Positions 48,514 to 60,681 of a stretch of DNA of 64,000 nt are shown piece after piece. The notes below the pieces were generated by a model. That model did not search any database, was not told where the DNA came from, and saw nothing but the letters and a program-made list of their open reading frames with translations. This DNA is from Cocos nucifera (lineage: Eukaryota > Streptophyta > Magnoliopsida > Arecales > Arecaceae), in contig QRFJ01004894.1 in NCBI GenBank assembly GCA_006176705.1, positions 1-64,000 of the forward strand, in the 5' to 3' direction. The position numbers and the translations under genes were made by a program. Position 1 is the stretch's first letter. Every line of letters begins with the position of its first letter.

Positions 48514-48649
48514 AATATTATTATAAATATTATAAATGATAAATAAATAATACTATAAATTTTAAAAAAAATATACCTGCAGCTACAAAGAGGGGGTCGC
48601 ATAGAGAGCTTCGAGGACCATCAATAGCGGTGCTAGAGGAAGATGATGG

Positions 48650-49215
48650 CACTAGAGATAACCTGTGAAATGAGAAAGACAATGAGATAGAGAGAGAAAA
48701 AGAGGAAGAGAAAAGAGAGAGAAAGAGGGAAGAGAGAGTGAGAGATAGATAGAAAGAGAGAAGAGAGAGAAAGAGAAAGAGAGAGAAGGAAGGGGTGGGT
48801 TGGGTAGGCTGAGGGAAGAGAGGAGAGAAAGAGAGAGAGAGCAATAAGGGGGCTTAGGCTGAGGGAAGAGAGGAGAGAAAGAAGGAGGGAGAGTTGCTAG
48901 GGAGGGGTTGGGGTCGACGGTCAGATCGATTGAGGAAGAAGGTGGAGAAGGGGGAGGTGGCAGAGCCGATGGTCGGGCCAGCCAGGGAAGAAGGAGCAAG
49001 GGTAGGAGGTGGCGAAGCCGACAGTAGAGTTGGCTGGGGAAGAAGGAGGCATGGGTGGAGGCGGTGTCGGTCGGGGAGCCAATAGGAGGCAGGAGAGGAT
49101 GCGGCACCGGCCGAAAAAGGAAATGGAGGGGTTGGGTCTTACTAGCATTGGAGAGGAGGGAGAGAAAGAGAGAGAGAGCGCTCGAAGGGAGATAGAATTT
49201 GGGGTGGGCTAGAAA
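48650..49215. repeat. GA-rich tract with a 50-bp duplication
   Basis: Almost pure purine from 48660 to 48900, then G-rich with imperfect repeats of gccgatggtcgg / gccgacagtag type. The segment ggctgagggaagagaggag occurs at 48807 and 48857. Minus-strand frames here are low-complexity Ser/Pro/Leu (up to 151 codons) and could be an exon of a DNA-transposon gene or chance. Confidence 0.6.
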
Positions 49216-49384
49216 AAAAAATACCTAACCCATGGCAATGATTTTTGGACTGCTGTCTTAGGTCTATGGCAGCGATTAGTAAAAATCATTACCTTAGATC
49301 TATGGCAGTAGTTAGAAAATCGCTATCGTAGAGCCTATAGCAGCGGTTCTCAATAACCGCCATCATAGGTTAAAAATCAAAAAT
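49216..49384. repeat. CACTA-like subterminal repeats, left block
   Basis: Repeated motifs of the form ctatggcagcggt and their complements (e.g. tctatggcagcgatt, cctatagcagcggttctc, accgccatcatagg), alternately oriented. Such arrays are typical near the ends of plant CACTA transposons. The same motifs occur at 50386-50441 and 60830-60914. Confidence 0.6.
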
Positions 49385-50385
49385 TTTTTTGCATATTTTT
49401 CTCTAAATATTATATAATTCTAAAATTTAATGCTCATCTTCATCATTCATTATTTAAATAATTATCATTAGAGTATCATCACAAAGGGCTACCTCGATTC
49501 GATAGTCTTAACTTCATCGATCGATAAAATTTGATTTCGACAACCACGAGCAACCACATAATGATTTGATATATAGAGACCACCGATAGATCCAAAAATC
49601 TACAACGAAGATCTCAGTGATGTTTGTAGTAAACTATCAAAGTTTTACTTCAATCAAATATCATTATCATGGTCAATTTAGTATGGAATAATTTCAGTTG
49701 TTAAATAAAAAATGATTGATTAAAGGACCAGACGACATTCGATTATGAGATAATCTTTTAGATAAATGATCTTGGCTACTACTTTAATCATTTTTACAGT
49801 GGTGATCATAAAATTTAAATCATGGGTCTAAGAATGATCCAAAATTATACGTCGCTAGATATGTGTTCTTAAACTCCTTTGATAATTATGCTTGTCCTTT
49901 TGCAAGATCTGCTTAATGTGAATAGTTTATACAAAAATAATTTAGATTTTATGATTATCACTATATAAAATAATTAAAATTATAGCAAAAGTCATTTAAC
50001 TAAAAAATTTTCTTGTAATCGGATGCTGTTTGGCTTTTTGATCATCGTTTCTCATTTAATGATCGAAATCATCCCATACTAAATTAACCATGATAATAAT
50101 ATCCAATTGAAGTAAAACTTTGATAGTGTACTATAAACATCATCAAGATCATCATTATAGATTTTTGGACCCATCGGTGATCTCCATCTATCAGATCATC
50201 GCACCGTCATTCATAGTCATCGAAATTAAATTTTACTATTTGATGAAGCTAGAGCTATCAGATCGAGGAGGTCTTTTGTGATGACATATTAATGATAATT
50301 ATTTAAAAATAAATAAAGAAGATAGATATTAAATTTTAGAATTATATAATATTTTTAAAAAGATATGAAAAAAAGATATGGCAGC
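49385..50385. repeat. Long fold-back (about 440-bp inverted arms)
   Basis: Arms about 49385-49825 and 49943-50385 are imperfect inverted copies. For example, tatataattctaaaatttaat in the left arm pairs with its complement near 50340, and ccaaaaatct near 49593 pairs with agatttttgg near 50158. The loop is about 115 bases. It lies inside the subterminal-repeat block; no coding content. Confidence 0.8.
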
Positions 50386-50441
50386 GGTTCAACCAAACCG
50401 CTACCATAGGTTGACCTATGGCAATGGTGCAGCCAAACTGC
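50386..50441. repeat. CACTA-like subterminal repeats, right of the fold-back
   Basis: atggcagcggttcaaccaaa with its inverted partner ccgctaccatagg, then ctatggcaatgg; cut at 50441 by element C. Confidence 0.55.
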
Positions 50442-51017
50442 TGAAGGGAAATCCTGATTTTTCGGTCCAGGTTCGTTCAGATCTGATCAGATCAAGAGAT
50501 ATATTTCAAAAATTTTTTTCTTGATTTCAATCAGATCTTGATATGTTTTAGATCTGATTCTTATTATTTTAATAAAATAAAATTAAAAGGATAAATTAAA
50601 TCAAATTTAATTTACCTGATCTGGGTAATCCTATTACCCTGTTGATGATCCTATTTGCAGCGGAAGGTTCTGGATCTTAGCCACGCAAGCGCCTAGCCTC
50701 TACCGGTATCCACTCGGGTTGGATCTGGAGATCCTCTTCTTCTCTATCACACCTCCAAAAATCAGATCTGGATCTGATCTAGAGGATCTTCAAAACTCTT
50801 TTAAAGATGAGCAGTCGTCCTTTGCAGCAGCGCAGCCTTCTTAGCTTTTGATCGCCTTTCTTTGATCTGAATCGCACCAACCAAGGTCCAAAACTCCTTT
50901 TGGACGTGGAGAGCAAGGGGAGAAGAGACTATGGCATGGAGAAGGAGGGGAGAGGCAGCCTTGGGGCGTGGGGTTTCTCAATTGAATTGCTTAGAATTAG
51001 GAGTTGGGCGCAGGGTC

Positions 51018-51027
51018 TTATTTATAG
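51018..51027 (-). promoter_or_regulatory. TATA box in C 3' LTR
   Basis: Minus strand ctataaataa. Confidence 0.55.
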
Positions 51028-51333
51028 ACTAAGCGTGATCCAACTCCTCTTCCTCCCAACCAATCACAACCCTTTGTGAAATCAGATCTAAATCTGATTG
51101 GTGGGAATAGAGACCCCTGGATTCCTCCTTAGAGGGTGCCTAAGACCAGTCAAAGTTGGTTCTTAGAAGAACTCTAATTGGAATCCAAAAAGGGAGATGG
51201 AGTCCTTGTCCAACAAGGACTCCTAGGCGCCTCCAACTTGGGCACACGCCTAGGGTGGCGTGCGCCCTTCTCCTTGCCAGGTTCTGGCAGGGGGACAGGC
51301 CCCCACCAGCTCTCCAATAGGTGCATGACATGT

Positions 51334-51400
51334 GGTCAAAAGTCAAAGTGTCAATGGTCAACGTTTGACCAGTCAAAGGTAGACTTTTGACCAAAGTCAA
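51334..51400 (-). promoter_or_regulatory. W-box cluster in C 3' LTR
   Basis: Eight TTGAC/GTCAA cores in 67 bases. Confidence 0.6.
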
Positions 51401-52725
51401 AGAACAAGAAATGGCAGGTGACCAAAAATGGCAGGTAATGTCTTACAAATAAGACAACCTTTTCTGACTTGGACAACCTCCAGTCAGACCATATGAAGGC
51501 CTCTGATTGAGCACAAACTCCTTTGGCTCAGTCAGGACAACTTATTTATGATAGTAAAAGAAGAACGTTAGGTTCAATCGAGTGCTAGCACGATTTCCTT
51601 GAACCTAATTGAATCTCATTCAGATCAATTGAACTAGATCAGTTCAATTGATGATCACCAGATTCAAACCCTTGTTTGTGTGACCCAGTTAGGTTCAGTT
51701 CTGTATGGTAATGGGATATGTCATGATCTCTATCATCGACATCATCGAAACTCCTTTCGATGGATCAGAACTCTTCTGATTCGAACAGCTAGAATGATCG
51801 ATCATCTAAATCATTCTAATTGCTCCCAAAATCCACCAGTGACACCTAGCAGTATATGGTGGCAACCCATCAGAGCTGAATGCGAACCTCTTGGTGCAGC
51901 TACCTGTGTGATTAAGTTCTTCTATCTTGAGCCCCGATCAGATTAGGGTTAAGGTGAACTCGTCAAACCCTAGTCTCTGTCATATGATGTAATCATTCGA
52001 TTCGAGTCCAATGTGAAAATCTAAATAGAAACTCTTTCTATTATTTCACTCTACCATGGCCATGGGATTTCTGGACTTGATTCTCATGATCATCATAGGG
52101 CTGCTCCTCTACCACCGAGGTAGATAGATTCCATCTTGATGCAATCCAGTTCCTACAATGAACATGCTATAGCCAACATACACCTCAGGGTTCCATATGG
52201 CTAGGAGACCGAGTAATGGTGTAGTCAAACTATAACACCCTCAAGGTGAACTGCCGATGCATCTCAGGTCAAAGAACCAGACACACTACTGCAGCATCGA
52301 GTCAGTCATTGACGAGAAGGTAGACTTCCCTAATGACTACTCGAGGTGGTCACGCTCAGTGCCCTCGTTCTCTAACGAGTACCTGTACTCTCGCTCCGGT
52401 GTCTCCACACCGTAGACTCAAGACTCATCTACTAAAGAGAAGCGATTGTACACCAACCTTCCGGATCAATCACCATCCTCGTGATGATCCTATGGTCGGG
52501 AGCATTTTATGAGTTAATAATGATTATTCATGTCTTAAATTTTCAACTCTTGAAAATATGAATTATCATTACCATTAACTCAAAGGATGTATCACAGACA
52601 CTAAATACACATATGTGATAGAAAATAACCCATTTTATTGATTTTAGTCAAAATTATAATTTTGCCCCTAGAAGTGTATTACAAGTGTCAGCCAATTCTG
52701 GCTTCTAGGGCACATATATCTAACA

Positions 52726-52736
52726 ATCTCCCACTT
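52726..52736 (-). other. Polypurine tract of C
   Basis: Minus strand aagtgggagat, adjoining the LTR. Confidence 0.85.
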
Positions 52737-52739
52737 GTC

Positions 52740-54381
52740 CTAAAGCCAATTGGCTACAAGTCTAAGTCCCATCTTCTCAAGGTGGGCTTCGATCTTCTGC
52801 TGGCCCAACGGCTTTGTAAGTGGGTCTGCCACATTATCTGCGGAGTTGACTCTCTTGACCTCGACGTAACCCTTCTCAAGGTAATCGCTGGATGTACCAG
52901 AATGTGCAGCCTCTGATGCAGCGATATATTCTGCTTCCATGGTGGAATCTGCTATCATTTGCTTGGAACTCTTCCACCATTGCACACAAACAGACTCCAG
53001 ATGTCGACTTTCGATCATCTATATCGGACATGAAAGTCCGAGTCTGTGTATCCCTGGACTTGGAGTTCTCCATTACCAAAGACCAACATCATATCCTTAG
53101 TTCTTCTCAAGTACTTAAGGATACATTTCACAGAAGTCCAGTGTTCTTCACCTGGATTTGACTGATATCTGCTTGTGACACTCACAGCATGGGCTATATC
53201 AGGTCGTGTACATAGCATGGCATACATGAGGCTCCCTATTGCAGAAGCATAAGGGATCTTGCTCATGCGTTCTATTTCCTCAGGTGTGCTAGGGCACATC
53301 TTCTTGGAAAGATGAATACCATGTCTGAAGGGTATTAATCCCCTCTTAGAGTTTTCCATACTAAACCTCTTTAGTACTTCCTCTATGTACATCTTCTGTG
53401 AAAGTCCTAGCATCCTATTCGGTCTATCCCTATAGACCTTAATTCCTAGAATAAAGGATGCTTCACCTAGGTCTTTCATGAGAATTCCTTGGACAACCAC
53501 ATCTTGACTGATGTCAACATGGGAATATCATTCCCAATAAGGAGGATGTCATCCACGTACAATACGAGGAAGACAACAGCGCTCCCACTGACCCTTTTTG
53601 AAAACACATGGTTCCTCTTCATTTTTGATGAAACCAAACTTTTTGATCACATCATTGAAACGAGTGTTCCAGCTCCGAGATGCTTGCTTAAGTCCATATA
53701 TGGACCTTTGCAGCTTGCAAACCTTGTGATCAGTATCACTGGATGTGAAACCTAGCGGCTGTTCCATATAGATATCTTCCTCAAGATATCCATTTAAGAA
53801 TGCCGTTTTCACGTCCATTTGCCATATTTCATAATCGAAATAGGCTGCAACAGCAAGCAATGTGCGGATGGATTTTAGCATAGCTACTGGGGAAAAGGTA
53901 TCCTGATAGTCAATGCCTTCACGTTGACTATAACCTTTTGCCACCAATCTAGCCTTGAATGTCTCCACATTCCCATCTGCACCAATCTTTCTCTTGAAGA
54001 TCCATTTACACCCAATAGGTACTATACCTTCTGGTGGATCTACCAAGGTCCAGACTTGGTTTGAGTGCATCGAGTCAATTTCTGACTGCATTGCCTCTAG
54101 CCATTTCTCGGAGTCGATATCTGATATCGCCTCGTTGTAGGTTTTGGGATCATCACCATGAGCACCATTACCTACGAGGAACATTTTCCTCTACATCCTC
54201 TGAAATAATACCTAAGTATCTTTCAGGGGGACGGGAAAACTCTTTCCGATCTACGAGGTGGAGGAGGTAGTGTTCTTATTGGCTCAACCTGATTTGGTTC
54301 CACTTGGTCCTTAGCTCGTTCTGCTTGTGAGACTTTCTCATCAAGCTTGATCTGCTTTCCAATGCCGCTATCTTGAATAAA
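52740..54381 (-). pseudogene. pol: C reverse transcriptase and RNase H, broken
   Basis: Frame 54184-53549 has VWTLVDPPEG, QMDVKTAFLNGYLEEDIYM and YGLKQASRSWN; a one-base gain near 53590 shifts it before the YVDD motif, which is present in the next frame. A one-base loss near 53480 (shared with B) leads into 53500-53015, ending in RNase H at a one-base gain near 53035, also shared with B. RNase H continues at 53018-52740 with KQMIADSTMEAEYIAASEAA. A 13-base segment present in B near 34466 is missing near 52980, between short tgg repeats. Confidence 0.9.
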
Positions 54382-55740
54382 CTATTTTTCAAGAAAGATG
54401 GCATGTCGACTCACAATCACATTGTGGTCTTCTGGAATGTAGAAATAGTATCCTAATGACTCTTTAGGATATCCTATGAATCGAGCTCTAAAGGACCTAA
54501 ACTCTAACTTGTCCGCTTGTTGTCTTTTGACATGAGCCGGACAACCCCAAATTCTGAGATGACTCAGACTTGGTTTCTTACCGTGCCATATCTCATACGG
54601 TGTGGTAGGAACGGTTTTAGAGGGAACCCTATTCAGTAGATAGATTGAAGTTAACAATGAGTGTCCCCAAAGAAAATCAGGGAGGTCTGTGAAGCTCATC
54701 ATGGATCGAACCATATCCAATAGAGTCCGATTTCTCCATTCTGAAACCCCGTTGAGTTGAGGTGTTCCTGGTGGAGTCCATTGAGAGACTATGCCATTTT
54801 CCTTGAGATAGTCTAGGAATTCCCGGCTAAGGTATTCACCTCCTCGATCTGATCGAAGAACCTTAATGGGTTTTTCAGTTTGTTTTTCTACTTCATGTCT
54901 GAATTCTTTGAACTTTTCAAAAGCTTCAGACTTGTGTCTCATAAGATACACATACCCATACCTAGACAGATCATCGGTAAAGGTAATGAAGTAGACAAAA
55001 TTGCCTCTAGCCGGCACATCAAATGGGCCGCACACATCAGTATGTACTAGGGCAAGGAGATCTGTGGCCCTCTCCCCATGTCCAACAAAAGGGAGTTTAG
55101 TCATTTTGCCTTGAAGACAAGATTCACAAGTTGGATATGACTCAAAAGTCAATGGACTCAATAGCCCATTTTTCTCCAATTTGTTGATCCTATCTTCTGC
55201 TATATGACCTAATCTCAGGTGCCATAGATATCTGTCGTTTGGACTATCCCTAGGTCGTTTGGCATTCACGTTTTGCTCGATAGTTAGAATAGGTACATCA
55301 ATATGTAGCTGATAAAGACCATTAATAAGGAAACCATTTGCAATTTTATTTCTTTCATAAAGAATGTTACAATGGTCCTTAAAGAAGGTGATCACATAAC
55401 CTTCTTGTGCTAAGCATGAAACAGAAATCAAATTCCTGCTAGCTGCAGGCACATAATAACAGTCTTTTAAAACTAAGTCTAAACCAGATGGTAATCGAAG
55501 AGGGTATGTTCCCACGGCTACTGCAGCAACTCTTGCTCCATTACCGATGCGTAGGATCATGTCTCCATCCCTCAGCCTCCTGCTATCCTCAAGACCCTGC
55601 ATAGAAGTGCACAGATGAGCACTAGAACCAGAGTCAAGCACCCAACTGGATGCAGAAGAAACCGTAAGGTTAGACTCAATAACGAGCATACCTCCAGAAG
55701 GACCTTCCTTCTTGTTCTTCAGGGTGGCCAGGTAAGTAGG
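54382..55740 (-). pseudogene. pol: C protease and integrase, mostly open
   Basis: Open frame 55689-54382 (435 codons). Protease: DSGSSAH at residues 19-25. Integrase finger: HLRLGHIAED...CESCLQGK; core: HTDVC, FTDDLSRYGYVYL, LRSDRGGEYL, and the NGVSEWRNRTLLDMVRSMM segment with the catalytic Glu, which B has lost. The frame ends at a TAG (54384-54382) at the same codon as in B. The zinc knuckle CFHCNSDGHWKRNC lies just upstream in this frame. Confidence 0.92.
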
Positions 55741-56528
55741 GCAGTTCCGCTTCCAATGGCCGTCGCTGTTGCAATGGAAACACTTTCCTTTGCCATCGGC
55801 CTTTTTCTTCGGATTCTGCCTTCTTCTTCTTTGATCCTTCCACCTTTTGCTTTTTCACAGACTTCTTTTTCTTTCCATAAGACTTTCTTTTGGAAGAAGT
55901 CCGTTCCATAGCAAGAACTGAGCCTTTAGAACCTTTCATAGAAAGCTCAGCGGTAACCAGCATATTCATTAACTCGGCCAAGGAATTTCTGAAGTTTATG
56001 CATGTGGTAATTCATGATGAATTGCCCATATGCATCAGTCAAGGATTGCAGAATAATATCGTTCTGCAGGTCCAAGTCCAACTTCACACCGAGCTTCTCA
56101 AGCTCTTCCATGTCCTTGATCATTGTCAGACAGTGATCTTGGACTGACTGCCCATCACGCATCTTAGCCTTAAAAAGTCATTTTGTGACTTGATATTTGG
56201 CTGCGCGACTCTGTTCACCAAACATCTCCTGCAGGTGAGCCAACATTTGGCGAGCAGTCCCGATATCTTCATGTTGGCGCTGGAGCTCATCAGACATCGA
56301 GCCCAACATGTAATATCTGGCCTTATTATCTTCGTCAATCCATTTTTCCAGAGACGCTCTCTGTTCAACAGATGGACGGGCTGGTAAGGTGGGAGGGTCC
56401 TGGTCCAAAACATGGGTTAACTTCTCGGAACCCAAAATAATTTTGTAGTTCCTGAGCCAATCTTTATAATTGGGTCCAGTCAGTCTATGTGTGTCCAGGA
56501 TACGTGCCAATGGGTTGGACGCAGACAT
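55741..56528 (-). pseudogene. gag: C gag, broken
   Basis: ATG at 56528, after a leader: MSASNPLARILDTHRLTGP, then WLRNYKIILGSEKLTHVLDQ, and ARYYMLGSMSDELQRQH. TGA at 56180-56178 after 116 codons, at the same codon as in B. It continues AKMRDGQSVQDHCLTMIKDM. One-base gains near 55990 and near 55815 shift the frame before the zinc knuckle. It would form the particle core. Confidence 0.9.
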
Positions 56529-58380
56529 TTTCCTGTAGAGAGTCAAAGATTCTAGTTAGATACTGTAATTTTGACTTGACCAATTTGTTTAGGGATTTTA
56601 TTTTTAAACAAATTAGCTCCCACTATTTTCTCGGATCCCTACACTCCCTCTGTAGAGATGCGAAAATCTCCACGATTAATGATTTCTAGTGGGTGGTGCG
56701 GTCTCACCAACTGACTCATCACCTCACCTAACAGTTATTGGTGATGGGTTAGCCAATGAGTGAACAACTCTTGTTCAATGATTCTCTAATCATGGTGCAC
56801 CCAAACTTGGTCTCTAATTCATGAATCTCACCGTATCCGGAATATTGATCCACTCCTTAGTTAAGTCAGACCCACCATTTGCATAGACTGGGTTCCTAAT
56901 TGAGTCTCTCACCGTATCCAAAATATTGAGCCCAACTCATCCTCCAGCCCATAGCATCCAATGCCTAATAGACATGGTTGCATCTTCCCGGTGCAACTGA
57001 GCCACTGTATCCAGCCGAGAACAATCAACCCCGGGAAGGGCCCGCACATCTACAATGGTGGAAGACCTCAGACTTAATCTTTTCTTAGGGAGAATTGATT
57101 CAGGTCTCATTAAACTAGACTTGGCTTAGTCATAACAATTATGACTAACCTAGTGGCATGGGTTAGCTCGGATTATTGACCACCTCAGATCAGAACTGTG
57201 TCAACAGATATGGCCAGGTAAGTGAGACCGGTGGAAGGAATATGCCATTAACTCGTACAAGAACGCATTCAGGTCGAGTAGCTTCCAATTAAAAACCAGT
57301 CGGTCGTCTGTGCCAAACTTACCTTAGACACCAAATTGTTGAGTCAGAACCAATTGGGTTAGCCTACAATCCAGACTCTAACCTCTGAGCCTAATTAGGT
57401 CTTGCTTGATCGTGACTCGATCTTGACCCAGACTTAATCCTATTAGGCTGGTCAATTTAAGCATTGTTGATCCCATCTAACCAACTCTTGATTCGGTTTG
57501 ATCAACCGCTTAGACCTAATTGAGCTACCCAAGCCCGAACCCAGTATTATGAATATGTCTTAGATCTGAAATTCTCAATTTTAGACCTAATTAATATTCC
57601 ATAAACTTAATTCTTAATTAAGTAGGGTTCATAAACAAAATATGCACAATAAATCCTAGGGTTTCAGGATCTAGGGTTTTGCAGAAAGTAAGTTTTGGGT
57701 TTCTGATTAAGGACGAACACGCAGCACCCCTACACATCATAAGAACACCCCATCGAATGGGAAGAGAGGGCCTTTAAACCCTTCTTCGTTCTTATGACCG
57801 GACGGCCAAGAGGAACGCCTTAATCAGGAACATTCAATACTACAAAACAATATCAGATCTATATCATATATCTCATATATAAAGTAGATCTAATCATGGC
57901 ATATTTTGCATACATCTCATGTATCAAATCATGCATATTTTCAGATCTAAATTATCTCATAATAATCTAAAAAATTAGATTTAAATTGATCTAATCAAAA
58001 TAAATTCTAATCTAGACAATTATGTAGAACTATTCTACAACTAGTCTAGACATGCATCAATCATATCTCATATGATATTCAAAAATTAAATAATTTTTAT
58101 TTGCTATTTTTTAGATGTTATTATAACACTTATAATATCAAAAAATAGTAAATAAAAAGATCTAAAATATGATTTAATCAGATTAAATCAAAAACATGCA
58201 AGAACTATTCTATAGAACTATTCTATTCTAGAACTAGTCATGCATATCTTCTAATCTTAGATCCAAATTCATTTAATTTTAATTTTTTCTGATTTCAGAT
58301 CTGATCACATCTCATGTGACATCTGAAATCAATTATTTTCTAATTAAAATAAATTTAAAATCAGATCTAAACAATTTAGA
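56529..58380 (-). other. Untranslated leader of C
   Basis: Same 1.85-kb leader as A and B; no long frame. Nearly identical to 1-1849. Confidence 0.8.
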
Positions 58381-58398
58381 ACCATGGCTCTGATACCA
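58381..58398 (-). other. Primer-binding site (initiator tRNA-Met) of C
   Basis: Minus strand tggtatcagagccatggt, two bases from the LTR. Confidence 0.92.
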
Positions 58399-58977
58399 GT
58401 TGAAGGGAAATCCTGATTTCCCGGTCCAGGTTCGTTCAGATCTGATCAGATCAAGAGATATATTTCAAAAATTTTTCTCTTGATCCCAATCAGATCTTGA
58501 TATGTTTTAGATCTGATTCTTATTATTTTAATAAAATAAAATAAAAAAGATAAATTAAATCAAATTTAATTTACCTGATTCTGGGTAATCCTATTACCCT
58601 GTTGATGATCCTGTTTGCAGCGGAAGGTTCTGGATCTTAGCCACGCAAGCGCCTGGCCTCTACCGGTATCCACTCGGGTTGGATCTGGAGATCCTCTTCT
58701 TCTCTATCACACCTCCAAAAATTCAGATCTGGATCTGATCTGGAGGATCTTCAAAACTCTTTTGAAGATGAGCAGTCGTCCTTTGCAGCAGCGCAGCCTT
58801 CTTGCTTTTGATCGCCTTTCTTTGATCTGAATCGCACCAACCAAGGTCCAAAACTCCTTTTGGACGTGGAGAGCAAGGGGAGAAGAGACTATGGCATGGA
58901 GAAGGAGGGGAGAGGCAGCCTTGGGGCGTGGGGTTTCTCAATTGAATTGCATTAGAATCTGAGTTGGGCGCAGGGTC

Positions 58978-58987
58978 TTATTTATAG
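58978..58987 (-). promoter_or_regulatory. TATA box in C 5' LTR
   Basis: Minus strand ctataaataa; start of transcription would lie just left of it. Confidence 0.65.
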
Positions 58988-59292
58988 ACTAAGCGTGATC
59001 CAACTCCTCTTCCTCCCAACCAATCACAACCCTTTGTGAAATCAGATCTAAATCTGATTGGTGGGAATAGAGACCCCTGGATTCCTCCTTAGAGGGTGCC
59101 TAAGACCAGTCAAAGTTGGTTCTTAGAAGAACTCTAATTGGAATCCAAAAAGGAGATGGAGTCCTTGTCCAACAAGGACTCCTAGGCGCCTCCAACTTGG
59201 GCACACGCCTAGGGTGGCGTGCGCCCTTCTCCTTGCCAGGTTCTGGCAGGGGGACAGGCCCCCACCAGCTCTCCAATAGGTGCATGACATGT

Positions 59293-59359
59293 GGTCAAAA
59301 GTCAAAGTGTCAATGGTCAACGTTTGACCAGTCAAAGGTAGACTTTTGACCAAAGTCAA
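59293..59359 (-). promoter_or_regulatory. W-box cluster in C 5' LTR
   Basis: Same eight-core cluster as in the other LTRs. Confidence 0.6.
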
Positions 59360-60681
59360 AGAACAAGAAATGGCAGGTGACCAAAAATGGCAGGTAATGT
59401 CTTACAAATAAGACAACCTTTTCTGACTTGGACAACCTCCAGTCAGACCATATGAAGGCCTCTGATTGAGCACAAACTCCTTTGGCTCAGTCAGGACAAC
59501 TTATTTATGATAGCAAAAGAAGAACGTTAGGTTCAATCGAGTGCTAGCACGATTTCCTTGAACCTAATTGAATCTCATTCAGATCAATTGAACTAGATCA
59601 GTTCAATTGATGATCACCAGATTCAAACCCTTGTTTGTGTGACCCAGTTAGGTTCAGTTCTGTATGGTAATGGGATATGTCATGATCTCTATCATCGACA
59701 TCATCGAAACTCCTTTCGATGGATCAGAACTCTTCTGATTCGAACAGCTAGAATGATCGATCATCTAAATCATTCTAATTGCTCCCAAAATCCACCAGTG
59801 ACACCTAGCAGTATATGGTGGCAACCCATCAGAGCTGAATGCGAACCTCTTGGTGCAGCTACCTGTGTGATTAAGTTCTTCTATCTTGAGCCCCGATCAG
59901 ATTAGGGTTAAGGTGAACTCGTCAAACCCTAGTCTCTGTCATATGATGTAATCATTCGATTCGAGTCCAATGTGAAAATCTAAATAGAAACTCTTTCTAT
60001 TATTTCACTCTACCATGGCCATGGATTTCTGGACTTGATTCTCATGATCATCATAGGGCTACTCCTCTACCACCGAGGTAGATAGATTCCATCTTGATGC
60101 AATCCAGTTCCTACAATGAACATGCTATAGCCAACATACACCTCAGGGTTCCATATGGCTAGGAGACCGAGTAATGGTGTAGTCAAACTATAACACCCTC
60201 AAGGTGAACTGCCGATGCATCTCAGGTCAAAGAACCAGACACACTACTGCAGCATCGAGTCAGTCATTGACGAGAAGGTAGACTCCCTAATGACTACTCG
60301 AGGTGGTCACGCTCAGTGCCCTCGTTCTCTAACGAGTACCTGTACTCTCGCTCCGGTGTCTCCACACCGTAGACTCAAGACTCATCTACTAAAGAGAAGC
60401 GATTGTACACCAACCTTCCGGATCAATCACCATCCTCGTGATGATCCTATGGTCGGGAGCAATTTATGAGTTAATAATGATTATTCATGTCTTAAATTTT
60501 CAACTCTTGAAAATATGAATTATCATTACCATTAACTCAAAGGATGTATCACAGACACTAAATACACATATGTGATAGAAAATAACCCATTTATTGATTT
60601 TAGTCAAAATTATAATTTTGCCCCTAGAAGTGTATTACAAGTGTCAGCCAATTCTGGCTTCTAGGGCACATATATCTAACA

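Larger units (their letters stand above)
50442..52725 (-). repeat. 3' LTR of C (2284 bp)
   Basis: Plus strand TGAAGGG...CTAACA; colinear with the right LTR. On the minus strand it is preceded by the polypurine tract. Confidence 0.94.
50442..60681 (-). mobile_element. Ty1/copia element C, full-length
   Basis: 10,240 bp, same family as A and B, minus strand. LTRs 50442-52725 and 58401-60681, primer site, 1.85-kb leader, gag and pol, polypurine tract. The flanks actgc (50437-50441) and atcta (60682-60686) do not match, so no target duplication is visible. Coding is disrupted, sharing several lesions with B. Confidence 0.94.
58401..60681 (-). repeat. 5' LTR of C (2281 bp)
   Basis: TGAAGGG...CTAACA on the plus strand; very close to the A LTR. 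Confidence 0.94.

Noticed and set aside
48652..49107. Minus-strand ORF of 151 codons rich in Ser, Pro and Leu
   Set aside because: It is the mirror of a GA-rich low-complexity tract; no domain, no codon structure, and overlapping frames are equally open. Kept only as a remark.
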